Assembly (NCBI GenBank): GCA_023425225.1
Contig: JAFADB010000222.1
Span: 1 to 26,599 of the forward strand
Direction: 5' to 3'
Length of the DNA: 26,599 nt
DNA from: Pseudomonadota bacterium
GTDB lineage: Bacteria; Pseudomonadota; Gammaproteobacteria; Xanthomonadales; Xanthomonadaceae
Made by a program: the position numbers and the translations under genes. Under the pieces are notes generated by a model, which saw only the letters and a program-made list of their open reading frames with translations, was not told the DNA's origin and did no database searches. Every line of letters starts with the position of its first letter. Within the stretch, counting starts at the first letter, position 1. Below, in pieces: positions 10,316-18,532 of the stretch.

Positions 10316-11701
10316 ATGACCGATCCGCGCCTGCAATCGCTGTCCGCCGCCGTGCCGTCGCTGCGGCTGAAGACCGAGCCGGCCGACCTGGAGCACTACG
10401 GCCGCGACTGGACCCGGCGCTGGAGCCCGGCACCGCTGGCGATCGCGCTGCCGGCCACGGTCGAGGAGGTGCAGGCGACGGTGCGCTGGGCCAACGCCTG
10501 CGACGTGGCGACCGTGCCCTCCGGCGGCCGCACCGGGTTGTCCGGCGGCGCGGTGGCCGCCAACGGCGAGCTGGTGCTGAGCCTGGAACGGATGAACAAG
10601 GCGCTGGCGTTCGACGCGGTGGACCGCACGTTGACGGTGCAGGCCGGCATGGCGCTGGAAGCGGTGCACGGCGCCGCGCTGGAGCACGGGTTGATCTACC
10701 CGGTGGATTTCGCCGCGCGCGGCTCGTGCTCGATCGGCGGTAACATCGCCACCAATGCCGGCGGCATCCGCGTGATCCGCTACGGCACCACCCGCGACTG
10801 GATCGCCGGGCTCAAGGTGGTCACCGGCGCCGGCGAACTGCTGGAACTCAACAACGGCCTGGTCAAGAACTCCAGCGGCTACGACCTGCGCCAGCTGATG
10901 ATCGGCTCCGAGGGCACGCTCGGCATCGTCGTGGAGGCCACGCTCAAACTCACCGACCCGCCGCCGCCGAGCAACGTGATGCTGCTGGCGCTGCCCTCGT
11001 TCGAGGTGCTGATGCAGGTGTTCGCCGCGTTCCGCTCGCGGCTGCGGCTGGAGGCGTTCGAGTTCCTCACCGACCGCGCCATCGCCCACGTGCTGGCGCA
11101 TGGTGCGCAGCAGCCGTTCGAGAAGACCTATCCGTTCTACGTGGTCACCGAGTTCGCCAACGACGCCGCCGGCGAGGCCGCGGCGCTGGCCGCGTTCGAG
11201 CACTGCATGGAGCAGGGCTGGGTCAGCGACGGGGTGATCAGCCACAGCGACGCGCAGGCCGCGCAGCTGTGGCGCCTGCGCGAGGGCATCACCGAGTCGG
11301 TGGCGCGCTACACGCCGTACAAGAACGACATCTCGGTGCGCATCTCGGCGATGCCGGCGTTCCTGCGCGAGACCGAGGCGTTGCTGGGGCAGGCCTACCC
11401 GCACTTCGACGTGGTCTGGTTCGGCCACATCGGCGACGGCAACCTGCACATCAACGTGCTCAAGCCGGAGGACACGACGCAGGACGAGTTCGTGCGCCAG
11501 TGCGAGCACGTCACCAAGCTGCTGGCGCAGGTGCTGGAGAAGTACCGCGGCAGCATCTCCGCCGAGCACGGCATCGGCCTGGTCAAGAAGCCGTACCTGT
11601 CGTGCACCCGCAGCGCGGCCGAGATCGCGCTGATGCAGGGCATCAGGCGGGTGTTCGACCCCAAGGGCCTGCTCAATCCCGGCAAGCTGTTCGACGCCTG
11701 A
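10316..11701 (+). CDS. FAD-binding oxidoreductase, probable D-2-hydroxyglutarate dehydrogenase
   Basis: A 461-residue flavoprotein of the VAO/GlcD family (FAD_binding_4 plus FAD-oxidase C domain). The FAD motif PSGGRTGLSGG is at 68-78, followed by SIGGNIATNAGG (139-150) and MIGSEGTLGI (195-204). The C-terminal metal site is H371 and H378 (GHIGDGNLHINV) with EHGIG (417-421). The ending FDPKGLLNPGKLF is typical. Such proteins oxidise D-2-hydroxy acids and pass electrons to ETF or quinone. The divergent serA argues for D-2-hydroxyglutarate: in Pseudomonas this dehydrogenase removes D-2-hydroxyglutarate formed by SerA and so drives serine synthesis. Start ATG 10316 is chosen because homology begins there. 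D-lactate or glycolate oxidase activity remains possible. Confidence 0.85.
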   Translation: MTDPRLQSLSAAVPSLRLKTEPADLEHYGRDWTRRWSPAPLAIALPATVEEVQATVRWANACDVATVPSGGRTGLSGGAVAANGELVLSLERMNKALAFDAVDRTLTVQAGMALEAVHGAALEHGLIYPVDFAARGSCSIGGNIATNAGGIRVIRYGTTRDWIAGLKVVTGAGELLELNNGLVKNSSGYDLRQLMIGSEGTLGIVVEATLKLTDPPPPSNVMLLALPSFEVLMQVFAAFRSRLRLEAFEFLTDRAIAHVLAHGAQQPFEKTYPFYVVTEFANDAAGEAAALAAFEHCMEQGWVSDGVISHSDAQAAQLWRLREGITESVARYTPYKNDISVRISAMPAFLRETEALLGQAYPHFDVVWFGHIGDGNLHINVLKPEDTTQDEFVRQCEHVTKLLAQVLEKYRGSISAEHGIGLVKKPYLSCTRSAAEIALMQGIRRVFDPKGLLNPGKLFDA

Positions 11702-11753
11702 ACCGCGAGCGGCTATCGTGGCCGCCTTCACGCCACCAGGACAGCCCACGACG

Positions 11754-12065
11754 ATGCGCCGGATCTCCACCTCACTGATGCTGCTTGCCCTTGCCACGCC
11801 CGCCATGGCGTCCAGTGCGGCGGGAAGCTCCGCCGGCAGTTCGGCGGGCGCTTCGTCGGCGGGATCGTCGGCGTCCTCGGACAGCACTTCCGGCGACGAC
11901 AAGGTGGTGATGGCCGCGCGCAGCGATGCGGCCGGCTTCGTCGCCAGCGATGGCCGCCTGCGCGGCGCGCAGCTGGAGGCGGCGCTGCGCCTGCTGCGCG
12001 AGCGCGATGCCGCCGCCCGCGGCGCCAGCGACCTGGAACTGGCCCAGGCCATCCTCGCCCGCTGA
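11754..12065 (+). CDS. Small secreted Ser/Gly/Ala-rich protein (DUF2388-like)
   Basis: A 103-residue protein of unknown function. The start at 11754 gives a classical signal peptide (MRRISTSLMLLALATPAMA, cleavage likely after residue 19). Residues 20-47 are a low-complexity Ser-Gly-Ala stretch with repeating SSAG units. A conserved-looking segment follows, VVMAARSDAAGFVASDGRLR (51-70), then RGAQLEAALRLLRER and the end ASDLELAQAILAR. This C-terminal part resembles what I recall of DUF2388 (small secreted proteins, mostly pseudomonad); I could not verify it. Its stop overlaps the ATG of the next gene (TGATG), so the two are translationally coupled and probably act together in the periplasm. Confidence 0.75.
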   Translation: MRRISTSLMLLALATPAMASSAAGSSAGSSAGASSAGSSASSDSTSGDDKVVMAARSDAAGFVASDGRLRGAQLEAALRLLRERDAAARGASDLELAQAILAR

Positions 12066-13885
12066 TGCCGGCTGCACGGTCGCCGCACCGGCGGTGGCTG
12101 CTGGCCGGATTGCTGGCGCTGGGAAGCGCCGACGCCAGCGAATTCCGCATCGACCAGGACAGCCTGTCGCCGCAGCAGGTGCAGGCCACCCGCGAACTGC
12201 TGCAGGCCGCGCTCGACCTGCTGCCGCCGTACTGGCGGCAGTCGCTGCCGCAGCGGCTCGACGTGCAGTGGCGCGACGACCTGCGCGAGCAGGTGCAGGC
12301 GCGCGCGCTGAGCCGCGGCATCGTGCTCGACCGCGACCTGCTGCAGCGCTGGAGCGCCGGCGATCGCAGTCCCGGCGGCGACGGCCGCGTACCGCTGGCG
12401 GCCGTCGTCCACGAACTGGCGCACTTCCACGACCGCTCGCCGCAGGGCGGGTTGTCGCGCGATCCGCAGCTGCTCGATCAGGCCGGATGGCTGCGCGGAC
12501 GCTGGCATCGGTCCGGTGCCAACACCCTGAGCGATCGCAGCCCGGACGACTACGAGCGGCACAGCCCGGCCGAGTTCGTCGCGGTCAACCTCGAGTACTT
12601 CGTGCTGGACCCGCAGTACCGTTGCCGGCGGCCGGAGCTGCACGACTACTTCGCACGGCATTTCGGCATGCCCGGACAGGGCGGCGGATGCCCGGACACG
12701 CTGCCGTTCGTGCAGGCCGAGAGCGACGACGGCGAGGCGCTGCTGCAGCTCGATCCCGAGCGCATCTACGCGGTGGACTACCTGCTGGCCGGGCCCGACC
12801 ACCGGCCGATGAGCCGCTGGGGCCACAGCATGCTGCGGCTGGTGATCTGCGCGCCGGGCCGGCCGCGCGGGCCGGACTGCCGGCTGGACCTGCGCGAGCA
12901 CCGGGTGATCTCGTTCCGCGCCTTCGTCGACGACGTGCAGATCTCCAGCTGGCGCGGCCTGACCGGGGACTATCCGTCGCGACTGTACGTGCTGCCGCTG
13001 CAGCAGGTGGTGGACGAGTACACCCGCGTCGAGCTGCGCGGGCTGCGCTCGGTCCCGCTGCGGCTCGATCGCGACGAGATCGCCGCCATCGCCCGGCGCG
13101 CGGCGCAGCTGCACTGGAGCTACGACGGCCGCTACTACTTCCTTGGCAACAACTGCGCGCTGGAGACCTGGCGGCTGCTGCACGACGCCTCGCCGCGGCT
13201 GGCGGCGCTGCCGCTGGCCAGCATCCGCCCCAACGTCCTGCTGCGGCGGCTGCAGCACGCCGGCGTGACCGATGTCTCGGTGCTCGACGATGCCGCACAG
13301 GCGCGGCGGCTGGGCTACCGCTTCGACTCGGCCAGCGACGACTACCAGGCGATGTTCGAGGTGATCCACGGCGCGTTGCCGGTCGAGCAGGGCGATGCCC
13401 GGCACTGGCTGGCATCGCCGCCGGCACGGCGCGGGCAGTGGATCGGACGCGCCGACCTGCGCACGGCCGCGGCCATGTTGCTGCTGGAGCAGGCTGCCTG
13501 GCAGAAGCAGGAGGCGCGCATGCGCGAGGCGCTCAAGCGGCGGCTGCTGCGCGCCGGTGGCGGTACGGACCCAGTGGCGGCGGAGTTCCGGGCGCTGCTG
13601 GAGCAGGAAGGGCTGCTGGCACAGCCGGCGGCGCTGCTGCAGGCCCCGGGCTACGGCCTGCCGCAGCCGGACGAACTGGCTGCCCATGACGCGGCGATGC
13701 GGGCGCAGCAGGTCCGCGACGGTTGGCACTCGCTGCGTGGACAGGCGGTGGAACTGCTGCCCGCGTCCGAGCGCGCGACCTTGGGCGGTATCGAGGACAA
13801 CCTGGAGGCGATCGGCCGGCGCCTGCGCCGGCTGCATGCCGAATCCGGCGGGCTGGAATTGCCGGGAGAGGGGGCTATTCCGTAG
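12065..13885 (+). CDS. Secreted two-domain protein: HExxH metalloprotease-like plus DUF4105-like domain
   Basis: A 606-residue protein of unknown function. The N-terminus has a basic, hydrophobic signal-like segment (about 10-25). The first part carries HELAH (116-120), followed 50 residues later by SPAEFVAVNLEYF with E170, a plausible gluzincin-type zinc site. The second part (about 230-450) carries WGHSMLRL (H254) and YYFLGNNCALET (C364), the conserved His and Asn-Cys pattern of DUF4105, a putative cysteine-hydrolase-like fold. The tail (about 470-606) is helical and charged. It overlaps the upstream small secreted protein by one base. Both sites are intact, so this may be a periplasmic or envelope hydrolase acting on a peptide or lipoprotein. 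The function is inferred only; no substrate is known. Confidence 0.85.
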   Translation: MPAARSPHRRWLLAGLLALGSADASEFRIDQDSLSPQQVQATRELLQAALDLLPPYWRQSLPQRLDVQWRDDLREQVQARALSRGIVLDRDLLQRWSAGDRSPGGDGRVPLAAVVHELAHFHDRSPQGGLSRDPQLLDQAGWLRGRWHRSGANTLSDRSPDDYERHSPAEFVAVNLEYFVLDPQYRCRRPELHDYFARHFGMPGQGGGCPDTLPFVQAESDDGEALLQLDPERIYAVDYLLAGPDHRPMSRWGHSMLRLVICAPGRPRGPDCRLDLREHRVISFRAFVDDVQISSWRGLTGDYPSRLYVLPLQQVVDEYTRVELRGLRSVPLRLDRDEIAAIARRAAQLHWSYDGRYYFLGNNCALETWRLLHDASPRLAALPLASIRPNVLLRRLQHAGVTDVSVLDDAAQARRLGYRFDSASDDYQAMFEVIHGALPVEQGDARHWLASPPARRGQWIGRADLRTAAAMLLLEQAAWQKQEARMREALKRRLLRAGGGTDPVAAEFRALLEQEGLLAQPAALLQAPGYGLPQPDELAAHDAAMRAQQVRDGWHSLRGQAVELLPASERATLGGIEDNLEAIGRRLRRLHAESGGLELPGEGAIP

Positions 13886-13998
13886 CGCGGGCAAGTACGC
13901 AGTCGGGTGGGGAGCCCGTCTAGGGCGTTAGCCAGGTGCGGTCTTCGGTCCACGTTTGGGCAACTTGGAGAGAGGCTTGCTTGCCGAACCTCGCTCCT

Positions 13999-14310
13999 CG
14001 TCATCCCCGCGAACGCGGGGATCCAGGGACTTTCGTGCAGGTCGCGGCAACGCCCATGGGATTCCCGCTTGCGCGGGAGCGACGACCGGAGTTTCCCAAG
14101 TGGTGCGCGCAGGCGGGGATTCGCTGCCCGTGCCTTGAAGGATGAGGTGCCGGAAGATTCCCTGACTGGCTGATTCCACTGCGTCAGTCGCTGGGTCCCC
14201 TGCGCGGGGACGACCAATCCACCCTCCCGGGCACGTGCCTCGCTGCTTTGGCTGACGGATGATCGGCGCAGTGTCTTCTGCGGACAGTCGTGCACAAACG
14301 CGGGGACGAC
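13999..14310. repeat. Cluster of decayed GCGGGG inverted repeats in a 477-bp gene-free region
   Basis: Between the convergent genes ending at 13885 and 14363 no convincing gene is seen. Four related units occur: 13999-14026 (hairpin ATCCCCGCG-AA-CGCGGGGAT), 14058-14087 inverted (TCCCGC-TTGC-GCGGGA), 14189-14214 inverted (GTCCCC-TGCGC-GGGGAC), and a half unit at 14298-14310. All share a GTCRTCCCCGCG-type end. They resemble the common CGTCATTCCCGCGAAAGCGGGAATCCA-type intergenic repeats (dRS3-like) that I know from Xanthomonadaceae and Neisseria. Short open frames through this region are products of the repeats. Confidence 0.75.
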
Positions 14311-14351
14311 GAGTGCGTGGATGCCGGTGCCACGGTCCACGTCTCGTCGTC
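14305..14351 (-). terminator. Hairpin downstream of efpL, possible terminator
   Basis: GACGACGAG (14305-14313) pairs with CTCGTCGTC (14343-14351), and GTGGA with TCCAC inside, separated by a small internal loop. It begins 12 bp beyond the efpL stop. No strong T-run follows, and the outer end merges with the GCGGGG repeat, so termination strength is uncertain. Confidence 0.45.
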
Positions 14352-14362
14352 GCCCTCCGGCC

Positions 14363-14929
14363 TCAGTCGGCGCGGCCGGCGAACTCGCCGGTGGTGGTGT
14401 TGACCAGCACGCGCTCGCCGGTGCCGATGTACTCGGGCACCATGATCTCGATGCCGGTGCTGAGCTTGGCCGGCTTGGGACGCTTGGTGGCGGTGCCACC
14501 CTTCAGTTCCGGCGGGGTCTCGACCACTTCCAGGGTCACGCTCTGCGGCAGCTGCACCGCCACCGGCTGATCGTCGATCACCTGCACGTAGATGCCCGAC
14601 AGGCCGTCGGTGATGTAGCCGGCGTCGTCGCCGACCACCTCGGCATCGAGCGTGTACGGGGTGTAGTCCTCGTCGTCCATGAACACGAAGGCGTCGCCGT
14701 CCTTGTACGAGAACGTGGCCTGGCGGCGCAGCAGCTCGACCTCGGGCAGGTTGTCGTCGGCGTCGAAGCTGGCGTCGAGCTTGTTGCCGCCCGGCACGCT
14801 GTACATGATGAAGCGGAAGCGGACGTTGCCGCCGCGGCCCTGCGGCGAGCTGCGCTCGATGTCGCGGATCTGGTAGACGCCGTTGTTGTACTCGACGACG
14901 TTGCCCTTCTTGATGTCGCTGGCTTTCAT
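14363..14929 (-). CDS. efpL: Elongation factor P-like protein EfpL (YeiP)
   Basis: EfpL is a paralogue of EF-P that binds stalled ribosomes and relieves arrest at polyproline and related motifs. The start at 14929 gives 188 residues (E. coli YeiP 190) beginning MKASDIKKGNVVEYNNGVYQ. The protein has the three-barrel EF-P layout. It is assigned to the EfpL branch because the domain I loop reads SSPQGRGGN with Arg32 at the tip, where EF-P has a modifiable Lys, and because it ends in GRAD as YeiP does. FVFMDDEDYTPYTLDAE is also typical. No Shine-Dalgarno is visible. The hydroxyacyl-CoA dehydrogenase gene lies 61 bp upstream on the same strand. Confidence 0.93.
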   Translation of the reverse strand: MKASDIKKGNVVEYNNGVYQIRDIERSSPQGRGGNVRFRFIMYSVPGGNKLDASFDADDNLPEVELLRRQATFSYKDGDAFVFMDDEDYTPYTLDAEVVGDDAGYITDGLSGIYVQVIDDQPVAVQLPQSVTLEVVETPPELKGGTATKRPKPAKLSTGIEIMVPEYIGTGERVLVNTTTGEFAGRAD

Positions 14930-14990
14930 TGCGTGATGTCGCTTGGTGTTGGAAGTCGGGCGGCAGGCGGGCCTGCCGGAGGAGATGTTG

Positions 14991-15761
14991 TTACTTGGGC
15001 GGCAGGCGCACGGCACCGTCCAGGCGGAGGGTTTCGCCGTTGAGGTAGCGGTTGCGCAGGATGAAGGCCACCGTGTCGGCGAACTCCTCCGGCCGGCCCA
15101 GCCGCGAGGGGAAGGGGATCGAGGCGCCGAGCGACTGCTGCACCGCCTCGGTCATGCCATCGACCATCGGCGTCCAGAACACGCCCGGGGCGATGGTCAT
15201 CACGCGGATGCCGAAGCGCGCCAGTTCGCGCGCCATCGGCAGGGTCATGCCGACCACGCCGCCCTTGGAGGCCGAGTACGCGGCCTGGCCGATCTGGCCC
15301 TCGTAGGCGGCCACCGAGGCGGTGTTGACGATCACCCCGCGCTCGCCGTCCTCGCCCGGCGGGTTGTGCTGCATCAGGTTGGCCGCGGCCTTGGCCACGT
15401 TGAAGCTGCCGACCAGGTTGACCATCACCGTGCTGCGGAAGGTCGCCAGCGGCATGGGAGCCTCCTTGCCGAGCACGCGGCCGGCGCCGAGGATGCCGGC
15501 GCAGTTGACCGCCACGTTCAGCCCGCCCAGGAACTCGCGCGCGGCGGCCACGTTGGCGACCACCGCGTCCTCGTCGGTGACGTCGGTGCGCAGGTAGAAG
15601 GCGTTGTCGCGCCCCAGTTCGGCCATGGCGGCGGCGCCCTTCTCGTCGTTGACGTCGAACAGCGCGACCTTGCCGCCGCCGGCCACCAGCTGCCGGGCCA
15701 CGGACAGGCCCAGCCCGGAAACGCCACCGGTGACCACTGCGCGGGTATGCGAAAGCTCCAT
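14991..15761 (-). CDS. 3-hydroxyacyl-CoA dehydrogenase, HSD10 type (short-chain dehydrogenase)
   Basis: A 256-residue SDR resembling mammalian HSD17B10 and bacterial type-2 3-hydroxyacyl-CoA dehydrogenases, which oxidise 3-hydroxyacyl-CoA, including 2-methyl-3-hydroxybutyryl-CoA from isoleucine. The start at 15761 has GGGAGG 6 nt upstream; upstream in-frame codons are unlike the family. NAD site TGGVSGLG is at 11-18, with a D35 that favours NAD. NCAG is at 86-89, and the triad is S149, Y162 (YSASK) and K166. The insert NPPGEDGERGVIVNTASVAA and the end YLNGETLRLDGAVRLPPK are characteristic of this subgroup. A promoter (CTGCCA, 16 nt, TAGAAT) lies just upstream. The window also holds leucine-catabolism genes on the same strand, which fits branched-chain acyl-CoA metabolism. 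Confidence 0.87.
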   Translation of the reverse strand: MELSHTRAVVTGGVSGLGLSVARQLVAGGGKVALFDVNDEKGAAAMAELGRDNAFYLRTDVTDEDAVVANVAAAREFLGGLNVAVNCAGILGAGRVLGKEAPMPLATFRSTVMVNLVGSFNVAKAAANLMQHNPPGEDGERGVIVNTASVAAYEGQIGQAAYSASKGGVVGMTLPMARELARFGIRVMTIAPGVFWTPMVDGMTEAVQQSLGASIPFPSRLGRPEEFADTVAFILRNRYLNGETLRLDGAVRLPPK

Positions 15762-15786
15762 TGCCGACCTCCCGGGAAAGGGCGCG

Positions 15787-15814
15787 ATTCTAACTGATCG
15801 CCTGCCGCTGGCAG
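15787..15814 (-). promoter_or_regulatory. Sigma-70 promoter for the HSD10-type dehydrogenase
   Basis: Minus strand: CTGCCA (15814-15809, 4 of 6 matches to TTGACA), 16-nt spacer, TAGAAT (15792-15787, 5 of 6). Transcription would start near 15780, leaving a leader of about 19 nt that contains the GGGAGG ribosome site. Confidence 0.5.
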
Positions 15815-15955
15815 TCATGGCGCGGTGCGGTGCGGGGACGCTGCGGCGCGCCTGCGGGCGGGCACGTCCGGGCCGGTTGTCCGGCCATGTCTGCTGCTGG
15901 TGGCCTGCGCGTGGAGAGGGCGATCAGGCGGGCCGGGCGGTGGAGGCAGGGACGG

Positions 15956-18532
15956 TCACAGCGGCAGCCGGCCCGGCCCCAGGCGCCGGGCGAAGTCGTC
16001 CGGCGCCAGACCCGGCGAGAACAGGAAGCCCTGGCCCACCGGCACGCCCAGTTCCAGCAGGTAGCGCCGCTGCGCTTCCGACTCCACGCCCTCGGCCACC
16101 AGCCCCAGCCCGAGACTGCGGGCGATGCCGCACACCGCCTCGCACACCGCGGTGTCGGAACGGTTGCCGGGCACGCCGCCGACGAACAGCTGGCTGAGCT
16201 TGAGGCCGTGGATCGGCAGCCGGCGCAGGTAGTTCAGCGCGCTGTAGCCTTCGCCGAAGTCGTCGATGGTCAGCACCAGGCCCATCTCGCGCAGCTGGGC
16301 GAAGGTGCGCAGGGTGGACGGCGCATCCTCGATCAGCACCCGCTCGGTGAATTCCAGTTCCAGCGCCGCGCCCGGCAGCCCGTGCAGGTCCAGCGCCTCG
16401 CCCACGTTGCGCGCCAGGTCCTCGCCGGCGAACTGGCGGTAGGAGACATTGACCGCCACCCGCACCAGCCCCAGGCCGGCGTCGCGCCACTGCCGCACCT
16501 GCCGGCAGGCCTCGTGCAGCACCCAGTTGCCGATGCGCACGATGTCGCCGGTGCTCTCGGCATGGCCGATGAACACGTCCGGGCGCAGCTCGCCGAGCTG
16601 GTGGTTCTGCCAGCGGATCAGCGCCTCGGCGCCGACGATGCCGCCGTGGCGCAGGTCCACCTGCGGCTGGTAGACCAGCCGGAACTCGTCCTGGTCGACG
16701 GCCTTGCGCAGCTGCGCCTCGATCGACAGCCGGTCCTGCTGGCGTCGCTCCAGCTCGGGGCTGAACAGCCGCCAGCCGTTGCGGCTGCGGCGCTTGCAGT
16801 CGTACATGGCCACGTCGGCGTTCTGGATCAGCTGCTGCGGCCGCTCGCCGTGCTCGGGAGCGCGGGCGATGCCGATGCTGGTGGTCACCGGAAACTCGTC
16901 CTTGTCGAAGCGGAACGGCGTGGCGAAGGCCGCGGTGATCGCGGCGGCGAGCCGTTCCGGGGTGTCGGGCTGGTCGCGGGCATCGCAGACCACCAGGAAC
17001 TCGTCGCCGCCGAAGCGCGCCAGCAGGCCCTGGGTGCCGATGGCGCGGGCGATGCGGCGGGTGGCCTCGACCAGCAGCCGGTCGCCGGCATCGTGGCCGA
17101 GCACGTCGTTGACGATCTTGAAGCGGTCCAGGTCGATGTACAGCACCGCCACCCGCGCATGCGGCGGGTTGGCCAGGCGCGCCTCCAGGTCGGCGAGGAT
17201 GGCGTCGCGGTTGATGATGCCGGTCAGCGGATCGGTGCGCGCCTGGATGCGCAGGGTCTCCTCGGCCTGCTTGCGTTCGGTGATGTCCTGCAGCGTGCCG
17301 GCGATGCGGCTGGCGCACAGGTCGCCGCTCTCCACCTCGCCGATCATGCGCACCCAGAACGAGTGGCCGTCGCTGCGCTGGCCCAGCAGCTCCAGCTCGA
17401 AGCCGGCCTGGGTTTCCACCGCGTCGAGCAGGGCCCGCTCGAGCGCGTGCCGGTGGTCGGCATGCAGGCATTCGAGCAGCTCGGGCATGGTCCCGGGCAC
17501 CGGGTCGCGGCCGAGGATGCGCTGGGTTTCCCGGGTCAGGTACAGGCGCGAGCGGCCGCGGTCCCATTCCCAGCCGCCGATGTGCGCCAGCGCCTGCGCC
17601 CGGTCGAACAGCGCATTGTCGCGCTTGAGTTCGGTGATGTCGCTGAACAGCGCGAACACGTGGTCGGGCGTGTCGCGCCCGCTGGAGAACACCGGCACGT
17701 GGGTGGTCGACATCCACACCATGCGCGCGCGCACGCGGTGGAACATGCCGATGGTGGTGCTGCGGATGATCTGCCCGCTGCGGAAGGCCTGGACCACCGG
17801 CCATTGCGCCTCGTCCATGACGCGGCCGTGCTCGTCCACGGTGATCCACTCGTCGCGGCGCATCGGCTCGCGGGTGTGGCTGCCGTCGCCCAGGCCGAGG
17901 ATGCGGTAGGCGGCGGGATTGGCCGACACCACGCGATGCTCGCGGTCGAACAGCAGCACCCCCTTGTCGATGGACTCCATCAGCAGCCGGTAGCGCGACT
18001 CGGCTTGCCAGCGGCCGCTGAGGTCGCGGGCCACCGCCATCACGCAGCGGCGGCCGTCGTGCTCGAAGCCGGCCGAGTGCACCTCCACCGGGAAGCGGCT
18101 GCCGTCGCCGCGCATGTTGGTGACCTCGATGACGTAGGTCTGGCCGCGATCCAGTGCCTGCAGCACCGGCTCCATGTGGTCAGGCGGCAGGTCCGGATTG
18201 AGCGCCTCGATCGGCTGGCCGACGATGGCCTCGCGCGGGCGGCCGTAGGCGCGCACGCCGGCGATGTTGACGTCGAGCACGGTGCCGTCCTCGTCGAGGA
18301 TGCTGACCGGATCCGGCACCGCGTCGAACAGCGCGTCGTAGTGGCGGCGAGCCAGCTCGGCCACGGCGCGCGCCTCGTGCAGCTGTTGCCGGAGCTCGAA
18401 CAGGTGCTGGCGCAGGTCCGGCGGCGCCTCCTGCGGTGTCCGGCCCGGCGCATCCGCCGGGTCGGCGGCATCGGCCGGTTCCGCCGGCAGACCAGGCGCG
18501 GCCGTGGCATCGCGGTCGCGGGCGGTCGTCAT
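15956..18532 (-). CDS. PAS-PAS-PAS-GGDEF-EAL cyclic-di-GMP protein
   Basis: An 858-residue soluble signalling protein with no membrane segments. A short coiled region (about 38-64) precedes three PAS domains (about 65-170, 180-300 and 310-420), the last ending in DITERKQAEE. GGDEF spans about 430-590 with an intact RFGGDEF (506-512) but no RxxD inhibitory site. EAL spans about 600-850: E636-A-L, N695, E727, D757-D758, K778, E814 and Q834 are all present. Two departures are seen: the loop-6 DDFG is followed by E761 (usually T, S or A), and KID is KLS (S780). It may therefore make or break c-di-GMP, or mainly sense. Its ATG overlaps the HMG-CoA lyase stop (ATGA), implying co-translation with a leucine-catabolism gene. 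Confidence 0.95.
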   Translation of the reverse strand: MTTARDRDATAAPGLPAEPADAADPADAPGRTPQEAPPDLRQHLFELRQQLHEARAVAELARRHYDALFDAVPDPVSILDEDGTVLDVNIAGVRAYGRPREAIVGQPIEALNPDLPPDHMEPVLQALDRGQTYVIEVTNMRGDGSRFPVEVHSAGFEHDGRRCVMAVARDLSGRWQAESRYRLLMESIDKGVLLFDREHRVVSANPAAYRILGLGDGSHTREPMRRDEWITVDEHGRVMDEAQWPVVQAFRSGQIIRSTTIGMFHRVRARMVWMSTTHVPVFSSGRDTPDHVFALFSDITELKRDNALFDRAQALAHIGGWEWDRGRSRLYLTRETQRILGRDPVPGTMPELLECLHADHRHALERALLDAVETQAGFELELLGQRSDGHSFWVRMIGEVESGDLCASRIAGTLQDITERKQAEETLRIQARTDPLTGIINRDAILADLEARLANPPHARVAVLYIDLDRFKIVNDVLGHDAGDRLLVEATRRIARAIGTQGLLARFGGDEFLVVCDARDQPDTPERLAAAITAAFATPFRFDKDEFPVTTSIGIARAPEHGERPQQLIQNADVAMYDCKRRSRNGWRLFSPELERRQQDRLSIEAQLRKAVDQDEFRLVYQPQVDLRHGGIVGAEALIRWQNHQLGELRPDVFIGHAESTGDIVRIGNWVLHEACRQVRQWRDAGLGLVRVAVNVSYRQFAGEDLARNVGEALDLHGLPGAALELEFTERVLIEDAPSTLRTFAQLREMGLVLTIDDFGEGYSALNYLRRLPIHGLKLSQLFVGGVPGNRSDTAVCEAVCGIARSLGLGLVAEGVESEAQRRYLLELGVPVGQGFLFSPGLAPDDFARRLGPGRLPL

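Noticed and set aside
13907..14179. Short open frames on both strands in the repeat cluster
   Set aside because: They consist of translated GCGGGG repeats, overlap one another on both strands, and have no ribosome site or family likeness.
13999..14310. Possible CRISPR array
   Set aside because: The units are inverted relative to one another, diverged, unevenly spaced and individually palindromic, with no cas genes nearby.
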